Positions 37,461 through 52,414 are shown, counted from the stretch's first letter. The stretch: DNA of 64,000 bases from Rostratula benghalensis (GCA_013399305.1 VXAI01000068.1:1857141-1921140), one strand, 5' to 3'. The notes: generated from the sequence alone by a model not told the origin. Numbers and translations are program-made.

Positions 37461-40400
37461 GGGATTATTGTTTTGTTTGACAAACATTTCAAAACATATG
37501 TTTTACCCATGACTTTTAAGACAAGAAATAAGTGTGTTCAATATACAGGCCATTTGGCTACCAGGGAATCTTGCTGCTTTTCTCAGCAGCCTATGTGGCT
37601 CGACGCATTACTAATTTAAGGACTATGTGCAATCGTGCATCTGTGGACACAATCCCAGTTGCTCCTTGGGAAATGTTCTGGGGAAATGTCCTGGCAAAGA
37701 GACTGCAGGACTAGTTTAGAAATGAAATTTTAAAATGTAGATCAAGAGCTGGAAATGGGTTTCCTAACTAAATTGCTCTGTGGCCCTGTGAAATTTGTGT
37801 TAAAGAATATTTGTAAGCACAATACTATGCAAAAACAAATAATGCATTTCTATTAAGACAAAGCTATTCCACAGATACAAGAATAAAAACACATTCCCTA
37901 AAAAAAACTGGTTGCATTTCCCAGGATTTTAATCCCATAGGCATGCTGTCTTTGAGCACAGTTAATGCATAGAAGACTGTACCTCTTTGCACTGCTTTAA
38001 TGTATAAGGCTGTTGCAAACAACCAAATTAAATATATTTGCATCAAAGATGTGTTAAAAATAATTCTAAGCTTGTAAATCCAAGAACTCAGAATTTACAA
38101 AATGACAGAAAATTGAAGAAAACTAGAAAATAAAGATTGCTCATCATACTGGATTTGTTTCTAATCCCATCCTCCCATCCATTGTACTCCACTCGTATCC
38201 ATAAAAAAAAAGAAATATCTAAAATTTATGGGAACATCTATAACCTTAAGGTCATGCTACAGAAATGCCATTATGTGGAACCTTGTAAAAATGTTGTCAG
38301 CAGTACCTCTACTGTACTCTATAACCAGCATTTCAGCCTGTCCCTTCTCCAATTAAGAGTCACAGTAATAGATTCTGAACTTTAAATCTCTTTAAAGGGG
38401 AAAAGCTGTTTTTTCATCCCTTTCTCAAAGCGTACAATATGATTGGCAACGTATCAGGAATAATAAGACAACCGGTTGACGTAAACCCCAGGAGGAACAG
38501 AGCAGCTTTTGTTCTGAGCTCTCATCAAAATCTTGGAAATCTTGCAATAGGAAATGCTGCTGGAATGTAGGTTCTTATTCAGAGTCCTTACACGTTAGGC
38601 CTGCAATATCTGAAATCTCTTACCTGCTTCAATAATTATTGTACACCATCCCAGTTGCTGCTTGTAGCTGAAATAGTTCCACAGTTAACTATTTAAAAAT
38701 TTTTGATACAAAAAAATACATACTTAATTCTCTATTAATGCATCATTATTCTTGTTGTACCACTGGAACCACCAGCTATTCTGATTGTTAATGCCATAAT
38801 CGCTATAGAGTGCACAATAAATGATGCAGTCATTAATACTATAGGTTACAGAACAAGTGTGTTTAAAAAAAAAAGCAGAGCTGAAAGCCCTGTACACATG
38901 AAGACTGTACATCCTAGACTATATGTTAAATGTAATATTAAATGTAAAAAGCCTTGCGTAGGTTAAAAGTTGTAAAGTTGTCATTGCCAAGTTAGAAAAA
39001 AGGAAAAGTTTTGATTCAAAGAGCTACACTATAACCACCAGATAGACAAGTGGAATTATCTTAAGCATTTAAAAAATGTATGGTAATGCCTTCACAGGAA
39101 AAGAAAGAGTAGAAAACCATACAATTGCTCCTAAATCCCCAAGCATTTGCAGCAAGCAGAAGGCTCTGGTAAGTTTACAGATGTTTTTGTAAAACTCAAA
39201 CTTTTACAAAAGTTTTCAGTTATGTAAGTATCAGTGTCACCACTTGAATTTCATTTCTTTTTCAAATAAAAGAGAAAAAAAAGAAAGATTTGCCTGTGGA
39301 GCTTGCATTATTTGCACAGTTTGCTGTGCAAGTGCTCTCACCAAATCTGTTGTTAAGTGTGCATTGTCATGTAATTCAAGTTCTCTGGAACTGAGTTACT
39401 TCCTTCTAATCAATCTGGTAGCTGAAAGGAGAGCACTTGCTCCATAAAACCCACTTGAACTGCTGTGCTGTTATTCACACTGCATCCACTTGTGTATGAT
39501 GTTAACATTTCTGGGCACATATGTCACCGATAGGAGATCAGGTGGTTTGGGTGAGATTGTGTCTGCTGCTTACAACCACACCGAAGGAACCCTGACTGAA
39601 GTACTGAACCATTCAGCTTGCAGGCAAAGCTAATGAAAGCACCAGTTATTATCCTAGTTAGCTTTTAATATACAGTGATGTGTATTCATCACTGGAATTC
39701 TGCAGGAACCCAAGCAAATGGATCAATTAAACCAGTTGCCTCTTATGCAGTCTCCATGCAAGAAGAGGTTAGAACTCCACATATCTGCTATGACCATTCA
39801 GACACGTAACGTGGTTCCAAGCATTCCTAGGTGAGAGTGTGGCAGGAAGGCATTATACAGTGAGAAGACTGAATTGGATGTGTTCCCTTAGGGAAGCAGA
39901 TTGGTTTTGACGAGATGCTTCTTATGCCTTTGAAAAACAGAGGGGGGAAGAAAAAAAAAAAAGCAGCTTTCTGGAAAGAGGAAGTGTTACTTGAACAGAG
40001 ATTTCTCTGACAGAGAATTGATTGTATGAAATTTGTTTCTACTATTTTTCAGAGGAAAAAAAATTTGTTTTAATATAAATTATGCCAAGAAATGCTCAGC
40101 CCAAGGGCTAAGTCCAAATCAGTTTTCATGTAAAGTCAAAACTAAACACAGGAAAGCCATGAGGTTTTCTCACATGAGCCGTGAGAACCAGAAAAGGTAT
40201 CAGAGCATCGTGCAGAAGGTTTGGGATCAATTGATGTCACCAGCTGCCTTTTGATTACATCAATGAACAAAAAATACTCACCATGAAACAGAGAACCTGG
40301 GGTGCTACCCATGGCAAGCTGATGGCATTTTCTCCTCTCCTGGGATAGCAGGTTAAGGTTTTGGGTTTAGAGATGAGCAAGGTCTGTGGGCCTGCTGTTG

Positions 40401-43400
40401 TTAAGGGTAGGAAAGTTGGACCTGTTCACTGCAGCTCTCTCTCCCTTTCAAATTTCTGCTCTCAAGAATGCAACAAGAACCCCTTGTAGCAGGACAATAG
40501 ATTGAAATTATGTTAAAGATCAGACTTTTTAGTTTGTATTTTTACAAAATGCAATGTATTATCTATGTTCATGTGAGATGTTACTAATTTTTTCCCATTT
40601 GCACTTTGCTCTCACATTTCCTATTTGAATTACAATCCCTTAAATTAGAAACTTTAAGATACGACCCATCCCTCCTGACTGAACATTTACTGTATTCAAG
40701 GTGCAAAATGTTTATGAAATGGTCACTGGTCACACATGGTGAGAACTTTCAAATAAAGTAACTCTCCATTACAAAAGATGCTTATAAACATCACATTCTA
40801 CTGTGTTCTTACAAGTCTTTGAGAGAGACAAACGTGGGAACATCAGAAACAAACGAAAACTTTGATGGGTCCCAGTTCCCTATAGAAATCCATTTGACAA
40901 TATAGATATATATTTACTAAATACTGGATGTTTAGAAAACAGTTTGGTATAACGTGTAGTTCCTTCTGCTTTCAGAATGAAATGGTAAATTGGAGGGGAT
41001 TTCACAGCATGGAGGACTGAGGGGGAGGAACAGGGGATTTTATTGTGGAGCTGCAGTGTTGAGTAGTCAGTGGTAGGTGGATACTGTTTTGCAGAGAGAA
41101 ATCATGCCGACCATAGCAAGAGGAAAAGGAAAATTGCTCAAAACCTCGATTTCACTTCTTTATTTTCATTCTATTTGCCCATACTTGTACCTGCAACACC
41201 AATTCACTGATTTCAACTTTCTTGTTACTACATCTAGCGCTACAGTGATGCCAACTGGCACAGCCAAGGGCTTTCAGTTAAACACAGAGAGAGGAACATT
41301 GTATAAATAAAAGTCAGTTAAACAGTTCCCCAAATTAGCTGGTGCTGTGTAGCCCAAGGCTGTAAAAAATCTTGACTGGGCCAGCAAACTTTCAAGCCTG
41401 CATCCTGCCTCTCCTCCTGCCCCAGGGAGCCTTTGTAGAGGGCTCATTGTTACACAAAGCAGCTACTTCAGCAAAGGAATCACTTCAGGAATTTAAGCCT
41501 TATTTGAGGGGATTATCAGAAGTCATTGTTTTGATGTTTCTTAATTTTCAGGGTTTAAGAGAAGAGATGCTAACCCATAGTTAACAGTTCATTAAGCTAT
41601 ATTCTAAATTCGTTGCTATTCATGTCAAGATCATTTACCCTAAACTGTAAAATGGAGTTTTACAGAGTACATTAATTCATGCAGTGACAATCTCCCAAGA
41701 TCATGTCTCCTGTGTTTAAATACAATCCCTTCTGCATCTAGTACTCATTGAGCATTCTAAATATCACCATAAATACCTAAGGATCCGAAAATTAGTAGAT
41801 ATTCAATATTTATTTAAAGTATTTTGTTACCCTGTACTTAACTAATCACAATATATCAGAAGTAGTTACAATTTTCAGGTCAGTGAATTAGAAGTTCAGA
41901 TTTCTTACTGCTTTCCCTGATTGCTCACTGCTTCTGGGAAATAACTGATAAAGTTGTACATAGCAGTTACCTTGGATGGCCGACCTACATACATTTCTAA
42001 ATTTCTGTGTCAACATAAGCCAGTCGAGACTCCTCACTCTGCACAGCCCTGCTCTGTTTGTTGGTCCTCATTATTTTTTAATTCATTCAATTTTTTTAGG
42101 GAATATCCTCTGTTTCTTTTTAATGAGAAGCCTCAGAATTTTTCTCTAACCAACTGGCAGGTAACTACCTTTGCAGACAAATGTAGATGGGCACTATTAA
42201 TACCGAAGCCATTCAGTTTGGATGTATACTGCAAATAAAGGGGGGAGTTTCTGCCTAAGCTACAAATTTGTTGCCCCTCAGCTTGTTAACTTAGCCCAAG
42301 CACACACTCCTAAACCCAGAAAAAGACATTTCTACTTGGGTTGCAAAGACTATGTACTAAAACCAAAATACAAACCTAAGTAAAAGGTGTAGTATGTCTA
42401 TGAACTCATGGCTAGTAAAACCTTTTGTACCTTAATCAGTAAGAGAATTGTTCTTCACCAATTCGTTAGAATTTTGCTATAGGGATTCATAGACTAATGA
42501 TCTGAGGAGTCCAATTTTCTGTGCCTACATGTGTAACCAATGTTCAGAAGTGTATTTTATTACATCTTCAAATCAGTGCAAACCACTGGAAGACCATCAT
42601 CTTCATCTGCATGTTCAGTCCTCTTCATTCTTCTCATCAGGGGCATTCAGTTAGGCTAAATTATTTGTTATTTTTTATCCATGTCCAAAACTCCCCTTCA
42701 GTGTCTTTTAAATGAGGAACCATTTCATGCTGTGTGATCTCAACTTCCCTTGATGACAGCTCTATCCTACTGGAACTATGAAACTGTCAACATCAAGAGC
42801 AAAATTTAGGTGTGCAGAAGACAGAAATGGCTCAGCAGCTATCCCACAAACTCTTTCAATAGAGGTCAACAACCTCAGCATCTATGGGGAAAACTGCAAA
42901 ACTCAATATTTCCGACAAAGAGCCCAAAACATTATGGCTCAACATTTCTTGCTGGTTGGAAGTAAAAGAAAAATAGTTTGTACATACGACAGTTTCAGAA
43001 AATGAGTAGATAGTACCATGACAGACCTGGAATAAGACAACAGATCACCTTGATTTAGTAGAGGTAAAAGGTGGGCATGGTCAGCCTTTGGGCAGCAATG
43101 CCTTGTAGCAAAAGTGAGGTAATATAAGGCAATCACTGCATGACAGAAGGCCACGAAGGCCTCTGTTCTTAGGCACAGTATTGTCACAGTCAAGGTAAGG
43201 TAATTTGAGGTCACCTTTGTCAACAGATCAAAACCAAAGGTGTTTGGTCTGTTGTTTTGTTTTGCTTTCAAAAACACCCCTACAATCTAATTTAAGAAAC
43301 ATTAACATGCACATTTCCTAACCTGACCCATATGATATGAGATCATCTAATATTCAAGGTTTTCTTGGATTCAACTACACACACTTTATCTTCTTTTTAA

Positions 43401-43425
43401 AAAGCATTAAGCTGATGCAGTGGCA
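37461..43425. other. Intergenic, no gene seen
   Basis: AT-rich single-copy DNA. The lysine-rich 73-residue frame at 40033-40254 and the frames near 41077-42238 match no family I know. Confidence 0.55.
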
Positions 43426-43500
43426 GTTAAATGACTTGCCTGGAGTCATCCAGTGCATGAAAGGGAGAGCCATTAGCAAAACCCGTGAGTCCCAACTGAC
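43426..43500 (-). mobile_element. MIR-like SINE relic
   Basis: The + strand reads GTTAAATGACTTGCCTGGAG, TCATCCAGTGCATGAAAGGG and then AAAACCCGTGAGTCC. This fits the reverse complement of the MIR core and tail (GGTTAAGTAACTTGCCCAAGGTCAC...AGCAGAACCC). Confidence 0.5.
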
Positions 43501-43921
43501 AAGTTCTATGCAGCAAGGATTGGAGTATAGATCCTCTCTAGGTAAACTAAAACGTTGTGGTTTATGTCAATAGAAATATGGGAATTTCCACACTGCATTA
43601 GACCCTATGAGTGCTAGATGCAGAAAGGATTATATTAGACCGACAAGACCTAGATGTTACACAGCATCTTTCATCTGACAGTGGCCAGCAATAAAAAAAA
43701 AACAACTCCTTCCCCTCACCCAGCTGACAAATGTTTCGCCTTTTCCCCTACATCATCTCTAAAAATGCATTTTACATCACTGGTTAGAAGATCTAATGGC
43801 TTGTCCCACTAATGTCAGTCTCGATCCTAGCAATATAATCCCACCACTTCCCTTCTATGGGCTCCAGTTCCACAATGAACCAATTTAGGGAACTAAAACA
43901 TCAGAAAATTAACCCTACCAG

Positions 43922-43930
43922 AAAAAAAAA

Positions 43931-43963
<33 letters not shown>

Positions 43964-43976
43964 GAAAGGAAAAGTG
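43922..43976. repeat. A28 homopolymer and AAAAG-rich tail
   Basis: A run of 28 A (43922-43949) is followed by GAAA/GAAAA units up to about 43976. No retroposed sequence ending here was recognised. Confidence 0.95.
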
Positions 43977-46900
43977 AACAGTCATCCCTCCCTGTTACTG
44001 CCTGAAACTTATTACTATGAAGCAGATATTGCTGACTGTAACGGCTCTGGATATATGTAATATTCATACAAGCATCTTCTCCTTTTTGGAATTGCTGCAC
44101 ATTTTTAGCTTCAATGATCTGCAAATAGCAGCAAACACAACATGCCTGGCCGCTGACCTCCCTCTGCTACTGGTACTCAGGGACACCAGCTGGGTGGCTT
44201 CCTCAGCCAAAGGAGCAATAGGTCACCACTATTTTAAGTTCATTGACTGTCCCCTTATTTTAGTCTTGGAAAATTAAAAGACAATAAACTCCTCCTCTGT
44301 TTTCTCTAGGCCATTCACTATTTTATAATCTACCCCCCTGTTATTCATGTCTGTTCAAAACCTAAGAGTAGCAGTCTTTTTTGCCCATGCCCTTGCCCTG
44401 AAACAAGTCTTACTCCCCAGTCCTGGGTACCTCCAGGACAGGGACAAGCAAAGACTTCAAAATGCACTGCCTTTACTCATAGCATTTTCATTCATTTTCA
44501 TAAACACAAATATGCACTGCAAAAGTTTGATTCTGTATCATCTTCCTGTTCATGAGTTAATTTAATTTCATGCAAAGCTGATACAAAACATAACTATTCT
44601 TGCAAAATAGTATTTCATATCTGTCCTTTACTGATATAAATGACAGTATCAAGTAAACTGGAAAAGAAAATCCAACCTAGAAAAATACAAGCATATTAAT
44701 TAAAACATACTGTCTGTCCCTTACTAAATTATACATTTCTAAATCTTTTAAAAGCATGCCTTTTCATATAACTCAGGGGATTTGCAGTTGCCTACCGAGC
44801 TTTTCATTTCTAGGTCACTTGTCAAATCTACCCCAGGTCAGCCCTGACTGAAAATTATTACTGTCTGGCAGCTGTTTTGTAGTCTACACAAAATGAATTA
44901 GTGGTTTCATTCCACTTCCTAATGGACAAGTGGCCCCATCTTACACTTCGACCTAAATGACACCCTGTTGACTACTGCAGGGAAAGAACTAAATAAACTC
45001 TTTTTATTCTGTAGGTAGGTCCTCATGGCTAGGAATGAGACTGGTGGGACCCTCAGGGCTGTTATAGCACTGCTCTACAAAAATATAAAGTCCTCCATCT
45101 ATGGAATTCCTGAAACCAGAACTGAAAAAGTGCTATTTTGGTAATTGGTTGTGGTGATTATTTTGGTCCTCGGAGGATCTTTGTCATGTGGTTCAGTGGG
45201 GAATATACCAGAGGTTGTTGGCTATTACAGTTGAAAAGAGAGTTGTCCCCTCTGCACCGTTGCACAGTTCAAAGGTGACAGAATGTGTGAGTGAGTGTGT
45301 GGTGTGTGTGCTTGCGTATGTGGGCAAGAAAACAGAGGAACAATCCACAAGGGTTTCCTGTTTAATTGTAGTAGAAATAAAATTGCTATTTGATAGAGAT
45401 AAAAATACATTTTCAGTGTTTGAATAATACAGTGGGAAAACAGATTAAGAGGTTTGCTATTTAACAGCAAGAAATTGAAATCATAATGTGATTCATATTT
45501 GTCTTTTATTCATTGTGCTCTATTTGCAGTAGGAGTAAAACAGGTTTTCCTGTCCCCTCGTCTTACACTTTCACAGGCATTGCATTCCTTTCTTTTTAGC
45601 GCAGACACAAGCACAAACGCACCAACGTCTGTTATCAAAGAACTTTGTGTCTGTCTATTTGTATTTAAAATATTTCTCACAGAAATAAAGTTTAAGGAAG
45701 TCTATTATTTTCTCTGCTTTCTCTTGTCTTTTTCCTCAGATGATAAATAAGTTTCTGTGAATCTGGTACTATCCCTGTCCTTACTGAGCTAGGACAAATT
45801 TCCCCTAAGGCCCCCATTTTCCTCTGCATTTTCATTTGTCATTCTGCTCAGTCTACAGCAATTCAAACAGACCTGCTCCTTGACAGAGAAATCTTCACCT
45901 CTTCCTATCCACCAGGATAAGGTTGCTTTTCTATGGTTTTGTGACAACCGAAAATAAAAAATAGGGACTATCAACTTCATCTGTCACCATCTTTTCATGC
46001 TCTTGTCCCTCAGTGACCTTACTGTCTCTGTTCCTATTTCTTTGCTTCTTCTGAACTTACTGTTCAACTTCCCTTCTTTGCTACTCCTCACACTCTCTTC
46101 ACCGTTTAATGTAACTCTTCCTGAAGAGTTCATTCCACAAATAAAAAGCCATTAACTTCAAGGTGATTTCTCCACCTTGAGAACAAGTCCAGGATCCAGG
46201 CTGTGCTCGGCTCCCTTCATAATTTACCACATCACTTTTTTGAAAACCCAGATGCATAAATTAGACTGCCTCTTAGGTAGATTATATTTCTGTTATTAGC
46301 ACTTTCAAGTAAATAATTGAGCTGATATTGATCCTTCTGTTATTTCATGTATGATGTTTTCTGTTGGACAAGCTCTTCTGGGATGATTGGACATGAGACT
46401 TTTTTTCATTATGATATGTACAAGTATTGTGTCCTTTTCACATTTCCCTTTTACCCTTTACCATTAAGTTAACTGCCTTTTTGGTTTTATTCTGTGGACC
46501 CTGCTCACAAGCTCTCTCTCTGAGAAGGAATTTACCCATATGGAAAGTGGTTTCCATGTAATGAATATTGCAAAGAATCACGGGCAGCCTTACCAGTGTT
46601 TTGTTACCCAGAACTAAGAGTCTTTTCAGGGACCTTAGAACAAAGAATGGGCTTGAGGCCAGTTAAACACTCACTGCCATTTCTTGTCCATCTGTCCCTG
46701 ATTGGAGCATAAGAAGTTGCACAAGTTTTGCTTTGTAAACAACTAGACATTATCTAGCAATACAGAAAACCTGTGTTCTTTGTTACATTGCTTCCATTTC
46801 ATTATGTACATCCAGTTTATAAGAACAGACACAAATGCACATTCAAATTCTACAGAACATTTATTATGAAAAGACATATTCTGGTAGCATCCAAGCTACC

Positions 46901-48479
46901 ATTTCAATAATTAACAAAACCAACTTTCCAGTGGATTTGTGATTGTGGATGTATTCCCTAATGTCTAATGTAATGCACCCAAAGCATTTGCTGTTTAGAT
47001 TGCAGCCCTTCCCTCAGTGGGGTACTAATTAAAAAATGGAAGTCTAAGAACACAATTAAACTTCACTTTCACTGTTTCAGGCACTGACCTCCTCCTAACC
47101 CCTAGATTTTGGCTCTGTGTGTTTACATTTTGCTTTTTCTTGCCTTTTCTTGCCTTTGATTGCTCTCTTTCTTATAGGAAACCACCTTCCACTGGCAATA
47201 AGACAGAGAGAAGATGAAAAGACCCTTCTGTCTCCTTGTTCATAAGATTTGAATAGTTTGTGTTTGACTAATATTCAAAGACTAACACTTTGGTCATGAC
47301 TGGCCATTCTCAAATCTTCTCTACACTAGCAGTTCTTACACAGTCAAGAACTACCGCATTAATGATTTTGATTATGGGTTTTTTGATAAACAGCAGGACA
47401 GAACGTGACTGATTCTATACGTTACTCTAAGATCCGTACTTTCAAAGTACAAATACTTCCACTGGACACAAGCAGTACAGTTGCTGTATTGGTCAATAGA
47501 GACTTGCTCACCAGCTCTGGCATAGATTCATGGTTTGGACACTAAAATCTGACATTTGTAGCTGAAAATTGCTTCTCTCTTTAGAGCAAAATCAGGATTT
47601 TATGAACTACTCAATACTACTTTGTCTTTAGGCACCAGAAGGGTACTTTCTCAGCAGTTATTTCCATCTCACATAAAATCGATCTTGCTACCTTAATAGC
47701 ACCTGAAATTCTAAAGAAAGGGACATACACTCTTGAATTTAACAAAAAAGCGTAGTATAAAAGTTACACAAATGCTTAGATTCTGTGATCATCAGATATG
47801 TGATATTTTAACTTCCACAGACATTGCAGCTCAAAGGAACAGAATTTTAGATCAGAACCTAGGATAATGGGACTAAAGTAGGGTCAACAAGTCCCAACAA
47901 ATCTGTCAAAGTGGTCAATTGCTTAAAGCTCTCTTTTATTGTGAAACTCTTCCTAAAGCTTGTTCCTCTGACCATTAAAAAACTTTTCCATGTTTCTAGC
48001 AATGTGTGTTCACCATGATATTACAACCAGTCAGTGGCATACTAATACTGGTCCAAGTATTTCTTTTCCTTTTCAGCTGTCTACTATCCTGCTTCATTGT
48101 CCCTTTCAACATTCATTTTGTGAACTAAAGAAAAAAAGCTTTTTCAGTTTCCTCTCGCAGGAGCAGCTCTCCATTCAGTGCTTCACCCCAGGCATCCTTC
48201 CCTGCACCTATTCCATTTGAATTCATTTCTCTTGTTAAGAATAGTAAAAAGTATTTCAGAAGACACCTTCCCAGTGCTCTGTATGGCAGCTTGATACATT
48301 CAATAAGCAAGGACCTCTCTTTCCCAGCTCTCTATGAGAAATTCAGACTCATCCTGCAACTGGCTGATATATTCACACTTTTCTCCCTTCTGTCATGTCT
48401 GAGGATATGCCAGTTTCAACAGTAACACCCCATTTTCCACCAGTAGTGAACTTCAGTAGCTTACTTTTTGTCCCAAAGC
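43977..48479. other. Intergenic, no gene seen
   Basis: AT-rich single-copy DNA with a short TG-rich run near 45286-45322. No conserved coding block seen on either strand. Confidence 0.55.
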
Positions 48480-48810
48480 TAATGCAAAATAGTAAGATTT
48501 ACTGGTTCCAACAATGAACCTTGAAGAGCTCTACTGATTGCTTTTCTGCAGCCTACTATTTCCCTTTCAGTGTCACCATTGTTATTTCCCTTTATAAACT
48601 TCCTCATTTGTATCAGGTATATTGTATTAATTCCCACAGAGTCTAACTTAACAAACTAAGCTCATCAACACTCCAACAGCTTCATATGAAACACTCTACT
48701 CAAGTCCAGCCAAGTGGAATCTACTCTATTTCCTTTGCCTAGAAAAGGCATTATAGCTTTCAAGCTATTAAGTAGTCTAACTACAATATGCTTTTCCAAA
48801 CTCAACTTCA
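48480..48810 (-). mobile_element. CR1/L3-like reverse-transcriptase relic, minus strand
   Basis: Read on the minus strand, about 48735-48677 gives GKGNRVDSTWLDLSRVFH and then MKLLE. This fits the LINE reverse-transcriptase block GxxVDVVYLDFSKAFDxVPHxxLL. About 48545-48501 gives AISRALQGSLLEPV, fitting the next conserved block SGVPQGSVLGPVLF. Both are in the right order and about 50 codons apart, as in the CR1/L3 family, with stop codons between. The catalytic YADD-type block that should follow was not found. It belongs to a much older layer than the CR1 tails elsewhere in the window. Confidence 0.5.
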
Positions 48811-51800
48811 TTTTTGCTCTATTCTCCATTTACTTCCACACTTTCAAATGTTCTTCCCAGCAGAGGTTGTTCTGAAGCTTTGCATGATAAGACGACAACT
48901 GAAGCAACAGTAGCCCATGTTATTCTTTTTAAGTGTAGGCCATGTATTTGCCATTCAATAGTGACATGACTTCGCCCTGGTTTTGACAGATTTATTAAAA
49001 ACTGTTTCAAGACTTCTCATTTAATGCGGTTCTTTGAGAATTTGATGGAGCTGATATGATTCTTCCAATCTGATCACATGGCATTTCTTGAGCTTTGCTT
49101 CCACATCCAGCAAGGCAACTTCCATTTCTATACACTCTTTCATACTCATTCATCTTAGGTATCTTCACCATTGTACATTTATTCAACACCTCTAATGTTT
49201 TTGAAAGGTGAGAAAAATCTGTAATTAGGTTTTTTCCCTCAGCTGAATCACACTGATCCTTCAACTGGACTTAGATCCTTTGTAGATCTCTATCAAGGCA
49301 ACAGAGGAGAATTCCACTTTCCAATAAAATACATTTAGAAAACGTTCTAAGACTGACTTGTAAGATACACATAAATAACGGATCAAGTCTCTTCTAATTC
49401 CTCAGTGCATTTTGACAAATTCCAGGAATTGAATGGTCTCTTTCCAGATTCAGTAAAATGTTCTATATTTTGGATTGAACATGACGATAAAGTAAAGTGG
49501 TTTCTTAGTTTGGTTTCAGTTTTAAACCACATGACAATCAATCCTTCCCAAAAGAGTTCTTTTTGAAGGAATAATTGTTATCAAGCAACTTTGCTTTAAC
49601 ATCGTCTTTGCTTAGAAGAGAAGAGGGAATAAAAAACACAGCTTTCAAACCACAGAGCAACCGTTGAAAACTTAAAACCACAATACCCAAGAACAGACTG
49701 AGCCTATGATTACCTAACACAAAATGCGGTTTAAACTGGGCATCATACCAAGTTTTTCACAGAAACCCGAGGGGAAAATGGAGTATAAGTATCCATGGTT
49801 ACAGTGACCCTTGCTTGGCACCTGAAGAGATCTTTCTAGAAAAAGACAGGTAGAAACATTTATCAGGGTCCTCAGAAGCAGCAAGGCTTCTTCCTGTTTT
49901 TATAAGTTTAAAAAAAAAAAAAAAAAAAAAAGATAAAATAGCACTTAGTACAGACTGTCCTGAATACAGACTGTAACCTAGAAGTATTTTTAGAATTCCC
50001 CTCCTGTATGTTTTTCACAATATTCACTCAGTACTGAAAAATAACCCCAGAAATGTAGAACCATTGACTTAAAATAATGACAAATTTCCTAGAATAACAA
50101 ATTCACTTATTGAGTATTTAAAGTTTTTCTTCCCGTGTTCAGTTGCACTGAACTCATGAATGAAGGAACAGGATCGTAGGCTACAGTTTTAATGGAAAAA
50201 GTTTGAAGTGTTTGTTAAGCTAAATTGCAACCATCACTGCAAAGTATTGAAGCTTCCACACTCCCTGGACTTCTGTTGAGCTGTACCTTGGAGGGCAACG
50301 ATAGAACTAAACACAGGGAACAGTTTGCTTGAACAGCACTTTTTCTTATTTATTCACTAATATTACTCACCTGTTCTCTGTTTATACCTACACTTGGGGA
50401 AGACTTTTTTTAAATGTATGCTGGTGCATAGCTAGGTATGCTGAAGCATGAACAAACATGCACACATGAACAAATATCCATGACAACTCGTTCTCTAGAT
50501 GCTTCTCCTACGTGTGCAATGATCTGGTGAGATAGTGAAAAAAGAGAGCTGAACTGAGTTTGGACAGCAAGTTCCTCTCTGCCTAGCTGGGAGGAACACA
50601 GCTATTTCACATTAAGGTCTGTGTACAAGCCAAATGCAGTTCTCCCTCCTGTGAAAAAGGCAGGAAGGGATTTTTAATGCCCTTTATTTTCTAAGATGCT
50701 CACCTGCTATTTTTTGTGCTCCTTCAGAATTCTGCCTCACTTTCTCTTGAAGAGGTAAGGGCTCCACTGTTCCTCATAAAAGCTTGTTGCTGGATGATCC
50801 AGCTGTATGGACCTGATCTGGACCAGGCATTAGCACACTACCACTTTTCTGTCAGATCAGCCAGAACACATGCCATGATGTTTGGGAAGTCTTCATTCCA
50901 CCATTATGGAAATAATATGGATGATGCCTGGTTCAGCATAAAGTTTGCCCACAGTTGTCTGTTCCACATTCTGAAACTTAACTGGAACCAGCAAGATAAA
51001 GTTTAGCAGGTTCAGTTGTAAGAGGCCAGCTCTTTATATCATGTGGCCGGAGCACTCTTTATGCAGTAAAATTGTACTTACCTCCCCATTAAATGAGAAA
51101 CAGAGGTTCAACATCCCAATAATTTCTTCAAACAGTTCACCTGCTTTCATAGAGGTTGGTTACCTAATGACTGAGAAGAAATCACACTGTGTGACCTCAG
51201 TGATTATTTACAAATACTAGGCCCCAAATCCTACCTACCAGATTTTCAAAACAGCAAGAGCAAATATCGCTCTTCATAACCAATCAGCTGAAAGTAATAA
51301 CTGTGTAATATCATGTTTATTTCACTAGCAATTAATGAACAGAGAAAGGAACTTGCCCTATTTCTACAGCTCTCCATCTATATCCTTATATTAGACTAAA
51401 TGACTGGATGTAGCAGGCTGTATATGTGTATTTACTGATGGTATTTAAGCAAGTACTGCACAAGTACTGTTCGACTGCAACACTGAAAATTTGGCAACAT
51501 TTAATGGAGGGTTTTGTTGTTGTTGTTGTTTTAGTAATGTTGGGTTATGTTTTCAACAGCCACCAAGCCGATGGACAGTTACTGAGGAAATGCTTTCAAT
51601 TACATTATATTACCTAAGTAGGAAGCACAGACTCAAAAACGTAAACCCAATCTTATTCCAGCACCTCCTGATAGAAAAAAAGGCTGTATCTCAATGTCAT
51701 ATGGCAAAACTGCAGTAAAAGCAATGTTTGGAATTCTAAAGTGAATTTTCAGGGGAATAGTGGGAGGAGAGACACAAAAGAAAGAAATGATGGGAATGCA

Positions 51801-52414
51801 CATCACTGAATTTGGATGACAACAACCAACAACAGATTCAGTGGCCAATTTTGAGAGGAAGCAGAGACAGGAGCAATCCCTGGCATGCAGATTCATAAAC
51901 AAGTATGCAAGCTGAGGTTCAGCACCCAAAGCACAGACTTTACTTCAAAGCTGTTGCAATAAAACTAAAACATTTGTGAGCTTCAGACTGCTAAACTCAG
52001 CTAAACAGGAAGAGTTGCTGCTCCTACTCTGCTTTCAAGGCCACATTTTTGACACAAAACAAGTGGCCAAATGAGCTGAAGAAATTATTTCAGCAAGCTC
52101 AGAAGCTCACAACGTGAAAAATCAACACCTACTATTGCATCTGAAGAAAAGAATTAGAAGAAATGTGTGAAAATGTTAAAGAAAATATGGCAGATGCTAG
52201 CATGCTTTGCTACAGCCCAAGCACACAGTTCCTCCACAGACAGCATTTCAACAAAAGATTGACCAAAAACTGTCAGGGTGGAAACACAACATCAAAATGC
52301 TATTTCCATTGTACAGAGCACACAGGCTTAATGTAGGCAAACATAAGTGAATGTATTTTGATCCAGCTAACTCTGGGTACTGCTAGTAGGAGAGGTCTAA
52401 TGGACCTACTTTGA
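48811..52414. other. Intergenic, no gene seen
   Basis: AT-rich single-copy DNA with an A22 run at 49910-49931 and a short GTT repeat near 51512-51531. The 96-residue frame at 50716-51006 has no recognisable domain. Confidence 0.55.
49910..49931. repeat. A22 homopolymer
   Basis: Twenty-two consecutive A residues with no recognisable retroposed sequence next to them. Confidence 0.95.

Noticed and set aside
40033..40254. Lysine-rich 73-residue frame as a processed pseudogene
   Set aside because: I could not match it to any ribosomal or chromatin protein, and there is no poly(A) tail or flanking duplication.
43922..43949. A28 run as the tail of a retroposed gene
   Set aside because: Upstream sequence has no recognisable coding or SINE body and no target-site duplication was seen.
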